Part shown: positions 1 through 6,143 of the stretch, in pieces
How positions within the stretch are numbered: the first letter of the stretch is position 1
Layout of the letters: each line of letters opens with the position of its first letter
Origin: Bacteroidota bacterium
Lineage (GTDB): Bacteria; Bacteroidota; Bacteroidia; Chitinophagales; Chitinophagaceae
Assembly: GCA_013414745.1 (NCBI GenBank)
Contig: CP058707.1
Coordinates: 2,031,821 to 2,037,963 of the forward strand
Length of the DNA: 6,143 nt
Reading direction: 5' to 3'
Translations under genes and position numbers: made by a program
Notes under the pieces: model-generated
Seen by the model: the letters and a program-made list of their open reading frames with translations, nothing else
Databases searched by the model: none
Told to the model about the DNA's origin: nothing

Positions 1-42
1 AATGCCCTGCTACAAATTTTAGATGAAGGCTGGGTTTCATGA
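1..42 (+). CDS. Possible 3' end of an upstream gene (partial)
   Basis: Reading from base 1 gives 13 codons, NALLQILDEGWVS, followed by TGA at 40-42. The codons look protein-like and share the strand of everything downstream, but 13 residues cannot be assigned to a family. Given the frame errors elsewhere in this window, even the stop may not be the true one. It could equally be chance open frame in a non-coding stretch. Confidence 0.3.
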   Translation, partial: NALLQILDEGWVS

Positions 43-46
43 TTGC

Positions 47-54
47 TATTTTTG
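47..54 (+). promoter_or_regulatory. Candidate Bacteroidota -7 box (TATTTTTG)
   Basis: TATTTTTG matches the Bacteroidota sigma-ABfr -7 consensus TAnnTTTG at every fixed position. It lies about 150 bp upstream of the fibre gene start, which would leave a leader of roughly 140 nt. No good TTTG -33 element sits 19-21 bp upstream, so support is one motif only. A second near-match, TAGTTTCG at 175-182, is closer to the gene but has one mismatch and would leave an unusually short leader. The rest of 43-200 holds no gene I can support. Confidence 0.25.
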
Positions 55-109
55 GTAAACCCTTTTATGCCAGAGCTTCAGTCATACAGAAACACATTCT
101 CTTTAAACC

Positions 110-119
110 GGAACGTTCC
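110..119. repeat. 10-bp perfect palindrome upstream of the fibre gene
   Basis: GGAACGTTCC is its own reverse complement and lies between the candidate promoter and the start codon at 201. Its position would suit a dimeric regulator. It is a single copy with no spacer and does not match an operator that I recognise, and a 10-bp palindrome can occur by chance. Confidence 0.2.
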
Positions 120-200
120 CTCGGGCAGTACGGGCATTCTCTAAAACACAGCCAGGGTATTCTCCGGCCAAAACTAGTTTCGCGGTATAATGTGTTTACC

Positions 201-2788
201 ATGAAAAAGAGTTTATTCCTTGGCATCTTTTATTAGCAGGAATCTTTTCCGTCAAGGCCCAGGTGGTGATTGCACCCCTCGGGAACAGCGCAACCCCGAC
301 CCCAGCGCCATTTTAGATTTGCAATGCAGCGATAAGGGGTTTTACTGCCCGCTTGAGTGCCTCCCAACGAGCAGGTATTGCCAGTCCCGCACAAGGTTTG
401 CTGGTTTTTGATACCGATAGCAATATGGTGATGCTTTTCAGTAACGGTAACTGGCAAGCAATATCTAAGGGGTCAACAGCCTATTTCGCTCAAAACGGTC
501 CTCATGTGTATTTGCGCAACGATAGCACTGGAACTTTTTCGCTGGGAAGTGCATCCACCCTGCCAACAACCAAAATGACGATACTCGGAACACCCAGCGA
601 CCCCATTCCACTCTACCTTTCACCCGCATCAGGAGCAGCGCCTGCCTTAATTACCGGAGGCCGCATCGGAGCCAATACCTTATCTCCCGACCCCTCCGCA
701 GCGCTCGATGTGAATGGCCTCCTTGTGGTAAGGGGTGGATCGCCCGGTGTCGGAAGGTTTTAACTTCTGATGCGAATGGAAAAGCCAGTTGGCAAAATCC
801 AGCACCGAATAACTACACAGCGGGAACGGGCATTGACATCAGTGCCGGTGTGATCTCGACCAACCTACAGGCCGGCACAGGAATTTCAATAAGTGGTAAC
901 ATCATTCAGGCATTGGGCAATGGCTGGACAAACCGGAGGCCATGTATTTCAAACCAATCCCTTCTCCAATGCTACGGTAACCTTGGGAACCGATGTAGCA
1001 CCAACAGATGCCCGCATGAAAGTGGTTGGCAATACCAATCTTCCCATCGGTTTACGCCTCACCTCAGGAGCCGCCAATCCAGCCAATGGCATCGCTTTAG
1101 CCAGTGTGGGTCGTTTGCGCATCAATGCCAATAATGCGCGCGAAGATATTGAAACCGGAGGCGCAATAATTGTGGGTGGTGCGGCAGTAAGCACCACACC
1201 CGTTGAAGGAACTATTCAATATGCAGGAGTGATTTGCAAGGGTATGTGGGAGGCCAATGGAAAAGTTTAACGACAACAGGGAGCGGTGGCTCTTCGCCCT
1301 GGGCCCTGAACGGCAACGATATCAGCAATAGCAACACGGGCAAAGTATTGCTGGGCAGTGCCACAGGTTCTACCAACAGCAAAGTAGAAGTGGCAGACAA
1401 TACCGGTTTTGCGAAAGTGATGAGCGTTTCAAACAACGGAGCAGCGTATATGACTGTACTGGATGTGAAAGAAACCAGCACCAGTGGAAGCCCGATGGGT
1501 TGCGACGTATGCAGCGGAACAGCAGCAATTAAATCAATTGCATCAAAAGGAGATGCGCTTTATGCCAGTTCGGGAACGCGCGGATGTATGTGAAAGGTGG
1601 CGATGCGTTTTACCCCGCCATCGTGGTTGAAAACAATACCAGCAGTACGGTATCCCTGGATATTGCCAAACAAATTCAGATTCGTGGCGGAAATCCCGGC
1701 GCAGGCAAAGTGCTCACTTCGGATGCGAACGGACTGGCCACTTGGCAAACACCCAGCGGCGGTAGTGGCGGAAGTGGATGGAATACAACAGGCAACAGCG
1801 GATTAAACAACACCAACTTTATTGGTAATACCGATGCCGTTGATTTGAATTTTAAAACCAACAATATCAGCGGACTGGTTTTAACTTCAGGAGGGGCTTT
1901 ATTAGCAGCAGGAAGTACAGGCACCGGAACTACACCCACCTCCGGGGCTGGAACCCGAATGATGTGGATTCCGAATCGGGCTGCCTTTCGGGCCGGGAAT
2001 GTGAGTGGAACCCATTGGAATGATAGTCAAATTGGCATTAACAGTGCAGCGTTCGGACAAAACACAATTGCATCGGGTAACGCTTCCTTTGCCATGGGCA
2101 GTGGTGCAAGTGCCTCCTCGTTGGCAAGTATGGCGTTGGGGACGAATGTGGTAGCCAGCGCTAATTATTCCGTGGCGATGGGAAAAGAGGTAAGCGCTGG
2201 TCATAATGGTTCATTTTGCCTGGGAGATGAGGAGTTCGGAAATACGCTCACTTCATCAACCACTAACCAAATGAATATGCGCTTTAAAAATGGTTATCGG
2301 CTGTTTACAAATTCAGGGTCTACCGTTGGTGTGCAGGTAGCCGCCGGAGGAAATAGCTGGGCAACCATTTCGGATCGTAGAAAGAAAGAAAATTTTCAAG
2401 GAGTAGATGGAGAATCCTTCCTGAAAAAATTGCCCAAATGCCCCTAAGCAGCTGGAATTACATCGGTCAGGATAAAAGTTTTCGTCACTATGGCCCGATG
2501 GCCCAGGACTTTTTGCTGCTTTCGGGCATGATGGGATAGGGACTATAGGCAACGATACCACCATTGCTTCCGCTGACATAGATGGCGTCAATCTGATTGC
2601 CATACAAGCCCTGGAAAACGAACCCGCGATGCGCAACAAGCCAATGATGCACTCGAATCTCAGAATCTCGAACTTCGTACTGCACTTGAAACGTTGAAAT
2701 CCGGGTAGATGAAATGCAGGCCCTACTACTCCGTAAGATAGAAGATGGCACACCCGTGTTAGCCGAAAATCCTCTCACCAAACGATAA
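201..2788 (+). CDS. Secreted fibre-like protein with YadA-type head repeats and Peptidase_S74 chaperone domain (frame-disrupted)
   Basis: Restored, this is about 865 residues. It starts at ATG 201 because MKKSLFLGIF opens a typical signal peptide (cleavage after residue 20, VKA|Q). Next come a PDPSAILDLQ...DKGFLLPR head and a QRAGIASPAQGLLVFDTDS segment, known from Bacteroidota fibre-like proteins. Two IRGGxPGxGKVLTSDANG modules, AGTGISISGN and GTIQYAGGDLQGYVGGQWKS follow. Then come five 14-residue YadA-type head repeats (about residues 617-690), an S74 domain with SDRRKKE (about 718-808) and a coiled coil (about 808-846) before TAA at 2786. The family usually trimerises, and S74 acts as a self-cleaving folding chaperone; surface location is inferred from the signal peptide. 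The raw sequence changes frame near 228-231, 294-297, 340-343, 348-350, 754-755, 930-932, 1229, 1575-1576, 2436-2438, 2510-2514, 2621-2622 and 2701-2702. Each change except 930-932 is fixed by adding one base to a run, so sequencing error is more likely than decay. Confidence 0.85.
728..801 (+). repeat. GKVLTSDANG module, copy 1 (frame-disrupted)
   Basis: This encodes VRGGSPGVG, then after a frame change KVLTSDANG and KASWQNP. It pairs with the copy at 1680-1754 over 25 residues. It is one base shorter than that copy: AA at 754-755 stands where copy 2 has an AAA lysine codon. Its paralogue inside the same gene therefore shows directly which base is missing. At the DNA level the copies have diverged at many codon positions, so this is an old protein-level repeat. 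Confidence 0.75.
1680..1754 (+). repeat. GKVLTSDANG module, copy 2 (intact)
   Basis: This is an uninterrupted 25-codon copy reading IRGGNPGAGKVLTSDANG followed by LATWQTP. It is followed by a Gly/Ser linker (GGSGGSGW) and the next shaft segment. In related Bacteroidota fibre-like proteins this motif marks the junction between modules. It serves as an internal reference for the broken copy at 728-801. Confidence 0.75.
2043..2237 (+). repeat. Five tandem YadA-type head repeats (14 residues each)
   Basis: Units begin at 2043, 2085, 2127, 2169 and 2211, exactly 42 bp apart. They read SAAFGQNTIASGNA, SFAMGSGASASSLA, SMALGTNVVASANY, SVAMGKEVSAGHNG and a partial SFCLGDEEF. The pattern SxAxG...A/S matches the collagen-binding head of YadA-like trimeric adhesins, which fold as left-handed parallel beta-rolls. 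The preceding TRMMWIPNRAAFRAG and following NQMNMRFKNGYRLFTNSG segments usually flank this head in S74-bearing Bacteroidota proteins. The frame is unbroken throughout. Confidence 0.8.
2350..2616 (+). other. Peptidase_S74 / intramolecular chaperone domain
   Basis: The domain runs from NSWATISDRRKKENF to DGVNLIAIQALE. Ser at 2370-2372 and Lys at 2385-2387 (five residues apart in SDRRKK) have the spacing of the Ser-Lys self-cleavage dyad described for phage endosialidase chaperones. HYGPMAQDFFAAFG and the ADIDGVNLIAIQALE helix are strong family markers. Two single-base losses break it: AAA at 2436-2438 should be four A, and T5 at 2510-2514 should be six. The heptad-like stretch from 2617 to about 2725 (LESQNLELRTALETLKSRVDEM) follows the domain and is itself broken twice, at 2621-2622 and 2701-2702. 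Confidence 0.8.
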
Positions 2789-2796
2789 ATACGTCT

Positions 2797-5752
2797 ATGA
2801 AAAGGATTTTTACCCTGATTATCCTGCTGCTAACTTGTAAGGTCTACGCTCAGGTTCAAATGATTAGCACAGGAGATATTTCGATCTCTGGTTATACCGG
2901 GATCGGTATCAATGGAAACATTATTGATAGCGGTGGGCATATTAAAATAGCCCAATCCGGCCGGATTTGGGTCAATGGACAAGGAGTACTCATGGGCTTG
3001 CTTTCTATGCAGGACAGTGCGAACCTGATCGTGGATTCAGTTCATTTTTTGCCAACTTCTGAATTGGTACTGCATCATGAATCGAGCATCACTACAACAG
3101 GAAATTTATATGCAGCCGGGGCTACAGATCTTTTTGAAAATTCAGGTATTGAAACAGGCGGAGACTTGTTGATTAGTGAAAGCGACTGGAACCTGCATGA
3201 TAGTTCATTGATTGAATCGGGTGAAAATATACTTTTGGAAGGTGGAACCTTTCACCCCATGATCATGCCGGAATCATCTCGCAACAGGGCTTAATTATTG
3301 CTATAAGTTTTTATAATGCTTCTTTCCTTCCGGCACAAATAGGATTTGTACGGATTAAACCAGGTGCGCATACTTATCTGGAAAGAGGGGCCTTGAAAAC
3401 CTATACGGATCGATCAATCATTGAAGGTGAATTGACCATTTCGAACCTGGCTCAGTTTGTTAGTAATCCAGGACTACTCATCGATTCGGGGATTGTTTTG
3501 TTGGAAGATACTGCTAAGCTAATCGTATCGGATTCATTGGTTTTGACACAAGGAGAATCTTGCAGGATTCCAGTAAGGTTGATGCGCCAATAGGTTTTAT
3601 GTAACAGGCGGCACGGTCAATTTACAGGATTCATCCATGCTGGATGTTCAGCGGATAGAGGTGAGTAATGGCGGTACCTTAGTCACAGCTGAACCGAGCC
3701 AAGTGGTGGCTCAGCAGGGTATATATAGCCTTCATGGTGGCGTGATCATATCAATGGCGATGCCATGGGCGATACGATGTGGGTAGATGCGCAGGGATAT
3801 ACTTATATTGGAACCCGGGCCCATTTACAGGCTGATCTTATGCAGAGTGCCGGGGAGGTCCATATGAGAAGTCAGGCATTTCAAACAAGCGCAATCCAAA
3901 TTTCATCGGGTTCATTCTCCGTAGAGGATTCTGCGATCGTAAATGTTACAGGTCCATTTAATATGAACGGCGGTACCCTGAATATACTTTCTCCGGGAGG
4001 AGCAGTATCACCGCATCTGATTCTGAACAGTCAATTGATCATCGACAGCGGATCCGTCAATTTACAGGATTCATCTATGCTGGATGTTCAGCGGATAGAG
4101 GTTAGCCATGGCGGTACCTTCGTCACAGCTGAACCGAGCCAAGTGGTGGCTCAGCAGGGTATATATAGCCTACAAGGTGGCGTGATATATCAATGGCTAT
4201 GCCATGGGTGATACGATGTGGGTGGATGCACAGGGATACACTTATATAGGAACCCGAGTCCGAAGCGATATTAATTTTTTCCAAAATAGTGGAATGGCTA
4301 CCCTAAAATCTGATAGTTTACGTATTCATACGCTTATACAAAATGCGGGTACCTGATCTTCCAGGATACGGCGCATGCTTTTATCTCCGAACGATTCCAG
4401 ATCGAAGGAGGGATGGTTCAGGCCACACAACAGTCCACAATACAATCACATGATGTGCTCCAAAATGCCGGCGTCGTATCTCTGACACAAAATGCAACCT
4501 TATACGCAGATTCTATTGTCTCAATCCAGGCAGGAATCTGGAATCAACAAGGGAATGCCGCTATGTTGACCCCCAAATTCTAAATTCGGGTACCATCAAT
4601 ACGACGGATAGTGTTGTGTTTATCGTACCTGAAATTATCAATGCCGGAGTGTTTAATACACAGGATCGTTTTATATCAATGGGAATGTTACCAATCTGAA
4701 TCAATGTATCATTTACGGTCCATTTGCGCTAATCCAGGGTAGTTTGTATAATGCTCCTTCTGCAACCATGTTCTGGACCACAGGCAACGCGTCTTTGAAT
4801 CCTTTATTGCAAGTTAGTGATACAGCCACCATCCAAGGTACTGTGCAGGTAACTTTTATCAATGGGTTCAATCCACAACCATCAGACAGTATCAGGCTCT
4901 TACAAGCAGGTATTTTACAGGCATTTGTAAATGACACCATTTACCCGAGTGGCTATTCCGGGTCATTAATTTATCAAAATGGCAGCCTGAATCTGACCAA
5001 TATCAATCCCTTGCCTTGTGAATCGAATTCGGAAAACTGGTTGACCATTTGCGAAGACGAATTGCCTTTACCTGGAATGGTTTAATCTTTACCGAGGCAG
5101 GAACACAAACAGCCGTTTTAATCAATGCGGCCAATTGTGATAGTCTGGCTACTCTGCACCTTAGCACCCAAAACTGTGGAGGGTCTTTGCAACTGTTTTC
5201 TTATTTACAAGGATATTATTCAGGCGCATATACGATGCAACCCGTGCTGATGAATAGCGGGGTGTATAATTCCTACGCAGATTGCGATACCGTATGGGTT
5301 GAATGGCATGATACTCTGGCGCCTTATACGTTGTTGTATGCTTTACCTGCGACGTTACAAACCAATGGCAGCATCAGTGTTAACCTTCCTGTGGCCCTCT
5401 TGAATAATTGGTATTATTTGGCTTTGAGAAACAGGAATCATATACAAACCTGGAGTGCACAACCAATTCAGATGCAAGCACTAACAGCCTATGACTTCAG
5501 TACCGGTGCCGAAAAAGTTATGGTCTGAATGCCATCGAACTGAGTCCTGGTGTGTGGGGATTTTATTCCGGTGATATCAACCAGGATGGTGTGGTTGATG
5601 GACTTGATTACAATGCATGGGAAAATGACAATAACAATTTTGCCTCGGGATATTTTAGTACTGACCTGAATGGAGATGGCATTGTAGATGGCCTTGATTT
5701 TCTGTTGTGGGAAATCAACAATAATAATTTTGTGGGTGTATTAACGCCATAA
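2797..5752 (+). CDS. Secreted repeat adhesin-like protein with LPFTWNG and dockerin-like C-terminus (frame-disrupted)
   Basis: Restored, this is about 988 residues. ATG 2797 follows the upstream stop by 8 bp and opens a signal peptide (MKRIFTLIILLL, cleavage after residue 18, VYA|Q), so the two genes may share a transcript. Residues 19 to about 740 are Gly/Ser/Asp-rich short repeats (LQDSS, SGSVNLQDSS, NGGTLNIL, QNAGVVSL) resembling a parallel beta-solenoid. They end in an INGFNPQPSDSIRLLQAG...GSLIYQNGSLNLT cap like those of autotransporter-type passengers. A CEDELPFTWNGLIFTEAG module follows from about residue 755. A GGSLQLFSYLQGYYSG...WSAQPIQ domain and two Ca-binding loops end the protein. 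I see no type IX sorting domain after the loops. The raw frame breaks near 3255-3258, 3555, 3595-3598, 3745-3752, 4185-4192, 4352-4353, 4566-4568, 4669-4672, 5067-5069 and 5512-5516. Adhesion or matrix binding is inferred from architecture, and no enzyme motif was seen. Confidence 0.8.
3616..3817 (+). repeat. 67-residue internal duplication, copy A
   Basis: About 93% identical by eye to 4056-4256. Corrected, it encodes VNLQDSSMLDVQRIEV...NGGTLVTAEPSQVVAQQG...GGVIYINGDAMGDTMWVDAQGYTYIGTR. There are roughly a dozen substitutions against copy B, several changing residues (N/H, L/F, H/Q, D/Y), plus one length difference. The frame breaks at about 3745-3752, where one base is missing. The sequences flanking the two copies do not match, so the duplication is limited to this block. 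Confidence 0.9.
4056..4256 (+). repeat. 67-residue internal duplication, copy B
   Basis: Direct repeat of 3616-3817, offset 440 bp, separated by 238 bp of unique solenoid sequence. The frame breaks at about 4185-4192 inside an AT-rich run, where two bases appear lost, giving a false stop (TGA) at 4209-4211. The near-identity of the copies suggests recent duplication or gene conversion within the gene. It also makes this a likely place for short-read misassembly. Confidence 0.9.
5041..5165 (+). other. LPFTWNG / AGTQTAVLINAANCDSLATL module
   Basis: Restored by one T at 5067-5069, this reads WLTICEDELPFTWNG followed by LIFTEAGTQTAVLINAANCDSLATLHL. This cysteine-bracketed module is common in large secreted Bacteroidota proteins, where it appears as a linker-like Ig-type domain near the C-terminus. 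The raw sequence hits TAA at 5083-5085 in the old frame while the module continues in the next. Confidence 0.7.
5573..5752 (+). other. Dockerin-like pair of Ca-binding loops
   Basis: Two 12-residue loops, DINQDGVVDGLD (5573-5608) and DLNGDGIVDGLD (5663-5698), sit 30 residues apart. Each is followed by a W-E-x-N-NNNF tail, which gives a clear internal duplication. The Asp/Asn/Asp/Asp spacing is that of type I dockerin and EF-hand-like calcium loops. In cellulosomes dockerins bind cohesins, but in Bacteroidota this C-terminal pair is common without known cohesin partners. No cohesin is visible here, so calcium binding or fold stability is the safer inference. Confidence 0.75.
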
Positions 5753-5932
5753 CTCTAGCCTTTGACGAGATCGGGCACCACGTCTTCAATCTATTTTCGT
5801 GATGATGAGTAGTTTCTCTATGTCAGGTCGTTATATTCTATTCAGTATCTAAGGCCGAAGCAGTTTTCTTCAGCAATCTGCCATCTTTATTGAGGAACCA
5901 TCGTCATGCTTTAGCTTCTGACCGCTATCGTG

Positions 5933-5940
5933 TATCTTTA
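5933..5940 (+). promoter_or_regulatory. Weak candidate promoter for the GH18 gene
   Basis: TATCTTTA differs from the Bacteroidota -7 consensus TAnnTTTG only at the last base and sits 24 bp before ATG 5965. A TTTA at 5910-5913 lies 19 bp upstream, in the place expected for a -33 TTTG. Both boxes carry a mismatch. The rest of the 5753-5964 gap holds no gene, and I found no convincing stem-loop terminator after the adhesin-like gene. Confidence 0.3.
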
Positions 5941-5964
5941 TTCTTTCACAAAAGCAGGCACCCG

Positions 5965-6143
5965 ATGAAAAAGTTCAAGCTGGTTTGTTTTTTAAGTATC
6001 ATGCTTATGGCATTTTCGGCAGGGGCTCAAACCTGTCCGGAAATCATCGGTTATTATCCGAATTGGCAATGGTACGATCGTGGACAATTGGTGAAACCCA
6101 GCACCATCCAATACAGCAAGTACACCATTATCAACTATGCCTT
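5965..6143 (+). CDS. Glycoside hydrolase family 18 (chitinase-type) protein, N-terminal part
   Basis: An open frame of 59 codons runs off the window edge. ATG 5965 opens a signal peptide (MKKFKLVCFLSIMLMAFS, cleavage after residue 21, AGA|Q). The mature start TCPEIIGYYPNWQWYDRG, then QLVKPSTIQYSKYTIINYAF, is the first beta strand and following segment of a GH18 TIM barrel. These enzymes hydrolyse beta-1,4 GlcNAc linkages in chitin. The catalytic DxxDxDxE motif would lie about 80-110 residues further on, outside the window, so activity cannot be judged; inactive GH18 lectin-like homologues exist. AGCAGG at 5953-5958 is a weak ribosome-binding match. No frame break is seen in this part, unlike in its neighbours. 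Confidence 0.8.
   Translation, partial: MKKFKLVCFLSIMLMAFSAGAQTCPEIIGYYPNWQWYDRGQLVKPSTIQYSKYTIINYA

Noticed and set aside
186..191. TATAAT as a promoter -10 box
   Set aside because: It ends 9 bp before the start codon, leaving almost no leader. The E. coli-type box is also not the usual Bacteroidota signal.
39..200. In-frame N-terminal extension of the fibre gene from ATG 39
   Set aside because: Starting at 201 places a textbook signal peptide at the N-terminus. The 54 extra codons have no recognisable features and would bury that signal.
949..2204. Other minus-strand open frames opposite the fibre gene
   Set aside because: They are low-complexity shadows (Pro/Leu/Val-rich) of Gly/Thr/Asn-rich + strand coding sequence, with no motifs of their own.
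2313..2781. Two overlapping minus-strand open frames (2313-2753 and 2488-2781) as genes
   Set aside because: They lie opposite the S74 and coiled-coil region, which carries strong family motifs on the + strand. Their translations show no recognisable domain and they overlap each other.
201..2788. Prophage tail region
   Set aside because: The S74 domain alone suggested a phage. The signal peptide, the Bacteroidota secreted-protein modules and the adjacent secreted adhesin-like and GH18 genes fit a cellular surface locus better.
201..5752. Programmed ribosomal frameshifting
   Set aside because: There are about 22 sites with varied run types and no consistent slippery heptamer. No organism is known to need that many programmed shifts in two genes.
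5753..5964. Rho-independent terminator after the adhesin-like gene
   Set aside because: I found no GC-rich stem followed by a T run. The GCAG/CTGC pairing around 5858-5880 is too short and has no T tract.

Overview
The window looks like Bacteroidota (Chitinophagales- or Saprospiria-like) DNA. The evidence is threefold: signal peptides that end in Ala-Gln, no clear Shine-Dalgarno sites, and several protein modules I know mainly from that phylum. These are the PDPSAxLDxQ...DKGFLLPR head, the LPFTWNG module and the C-terminal DxNxDGxxDGLD pair. No accession or organism could be checked.

Layout on the + strand: (1) 1-42, probably the last codons of an upstream gene. (2) 43-200, a gap with a weak promoter candidate and a 10-bp palindrome. 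(3) 201-2788, a large secreted fibre-like protein of about 865 residues. It has tail-fibre-type head modules, five YadA-type 14-residue repeats, a Peptidase_S74 (intramolecular chaperone) domain and a C-terminal coiled coil. (4) After 8 bp, 2797-5752, a second secreted protein of about 988 residues. It has a beta-solenoid-like repetitive body with a duplicated 67-residue block, then an LPFTWNG module and a dockerin-like Ca-binding end. (5) 5753-5964, an intergenic gap with a weak promoter candidate. (6) 5965 to the window edge, the first 59 codons of a secreted glycoside hydrolase family 18 (chitinase-type) protein.

The main caution is that both large genes are broken into short frames. I count 12 frame changes in the first and 10 in the second. 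Almost every one is explained by a single base missing from a run of identical bases, and the protein resumes in the next frame with no residue lost. With the bases restored, both genes become single frames of whole codons (866 and 989 including stop). I therefore annotate them as two intact genes read through a homopolymer-undercalling assembly, not as pseudogenes or many small genes.

Inferred biology: two tandem exported surface proteins (a trimeric fibre and a repeat adhesin-like protein) beside a secreted chitinase. This would suit a cell that attaches to and degrades polysaccharide. The functional link is inference only. I found no mobile element, CRISPR array, RNA gene or convincing terminator, and no clearly undescribed system.
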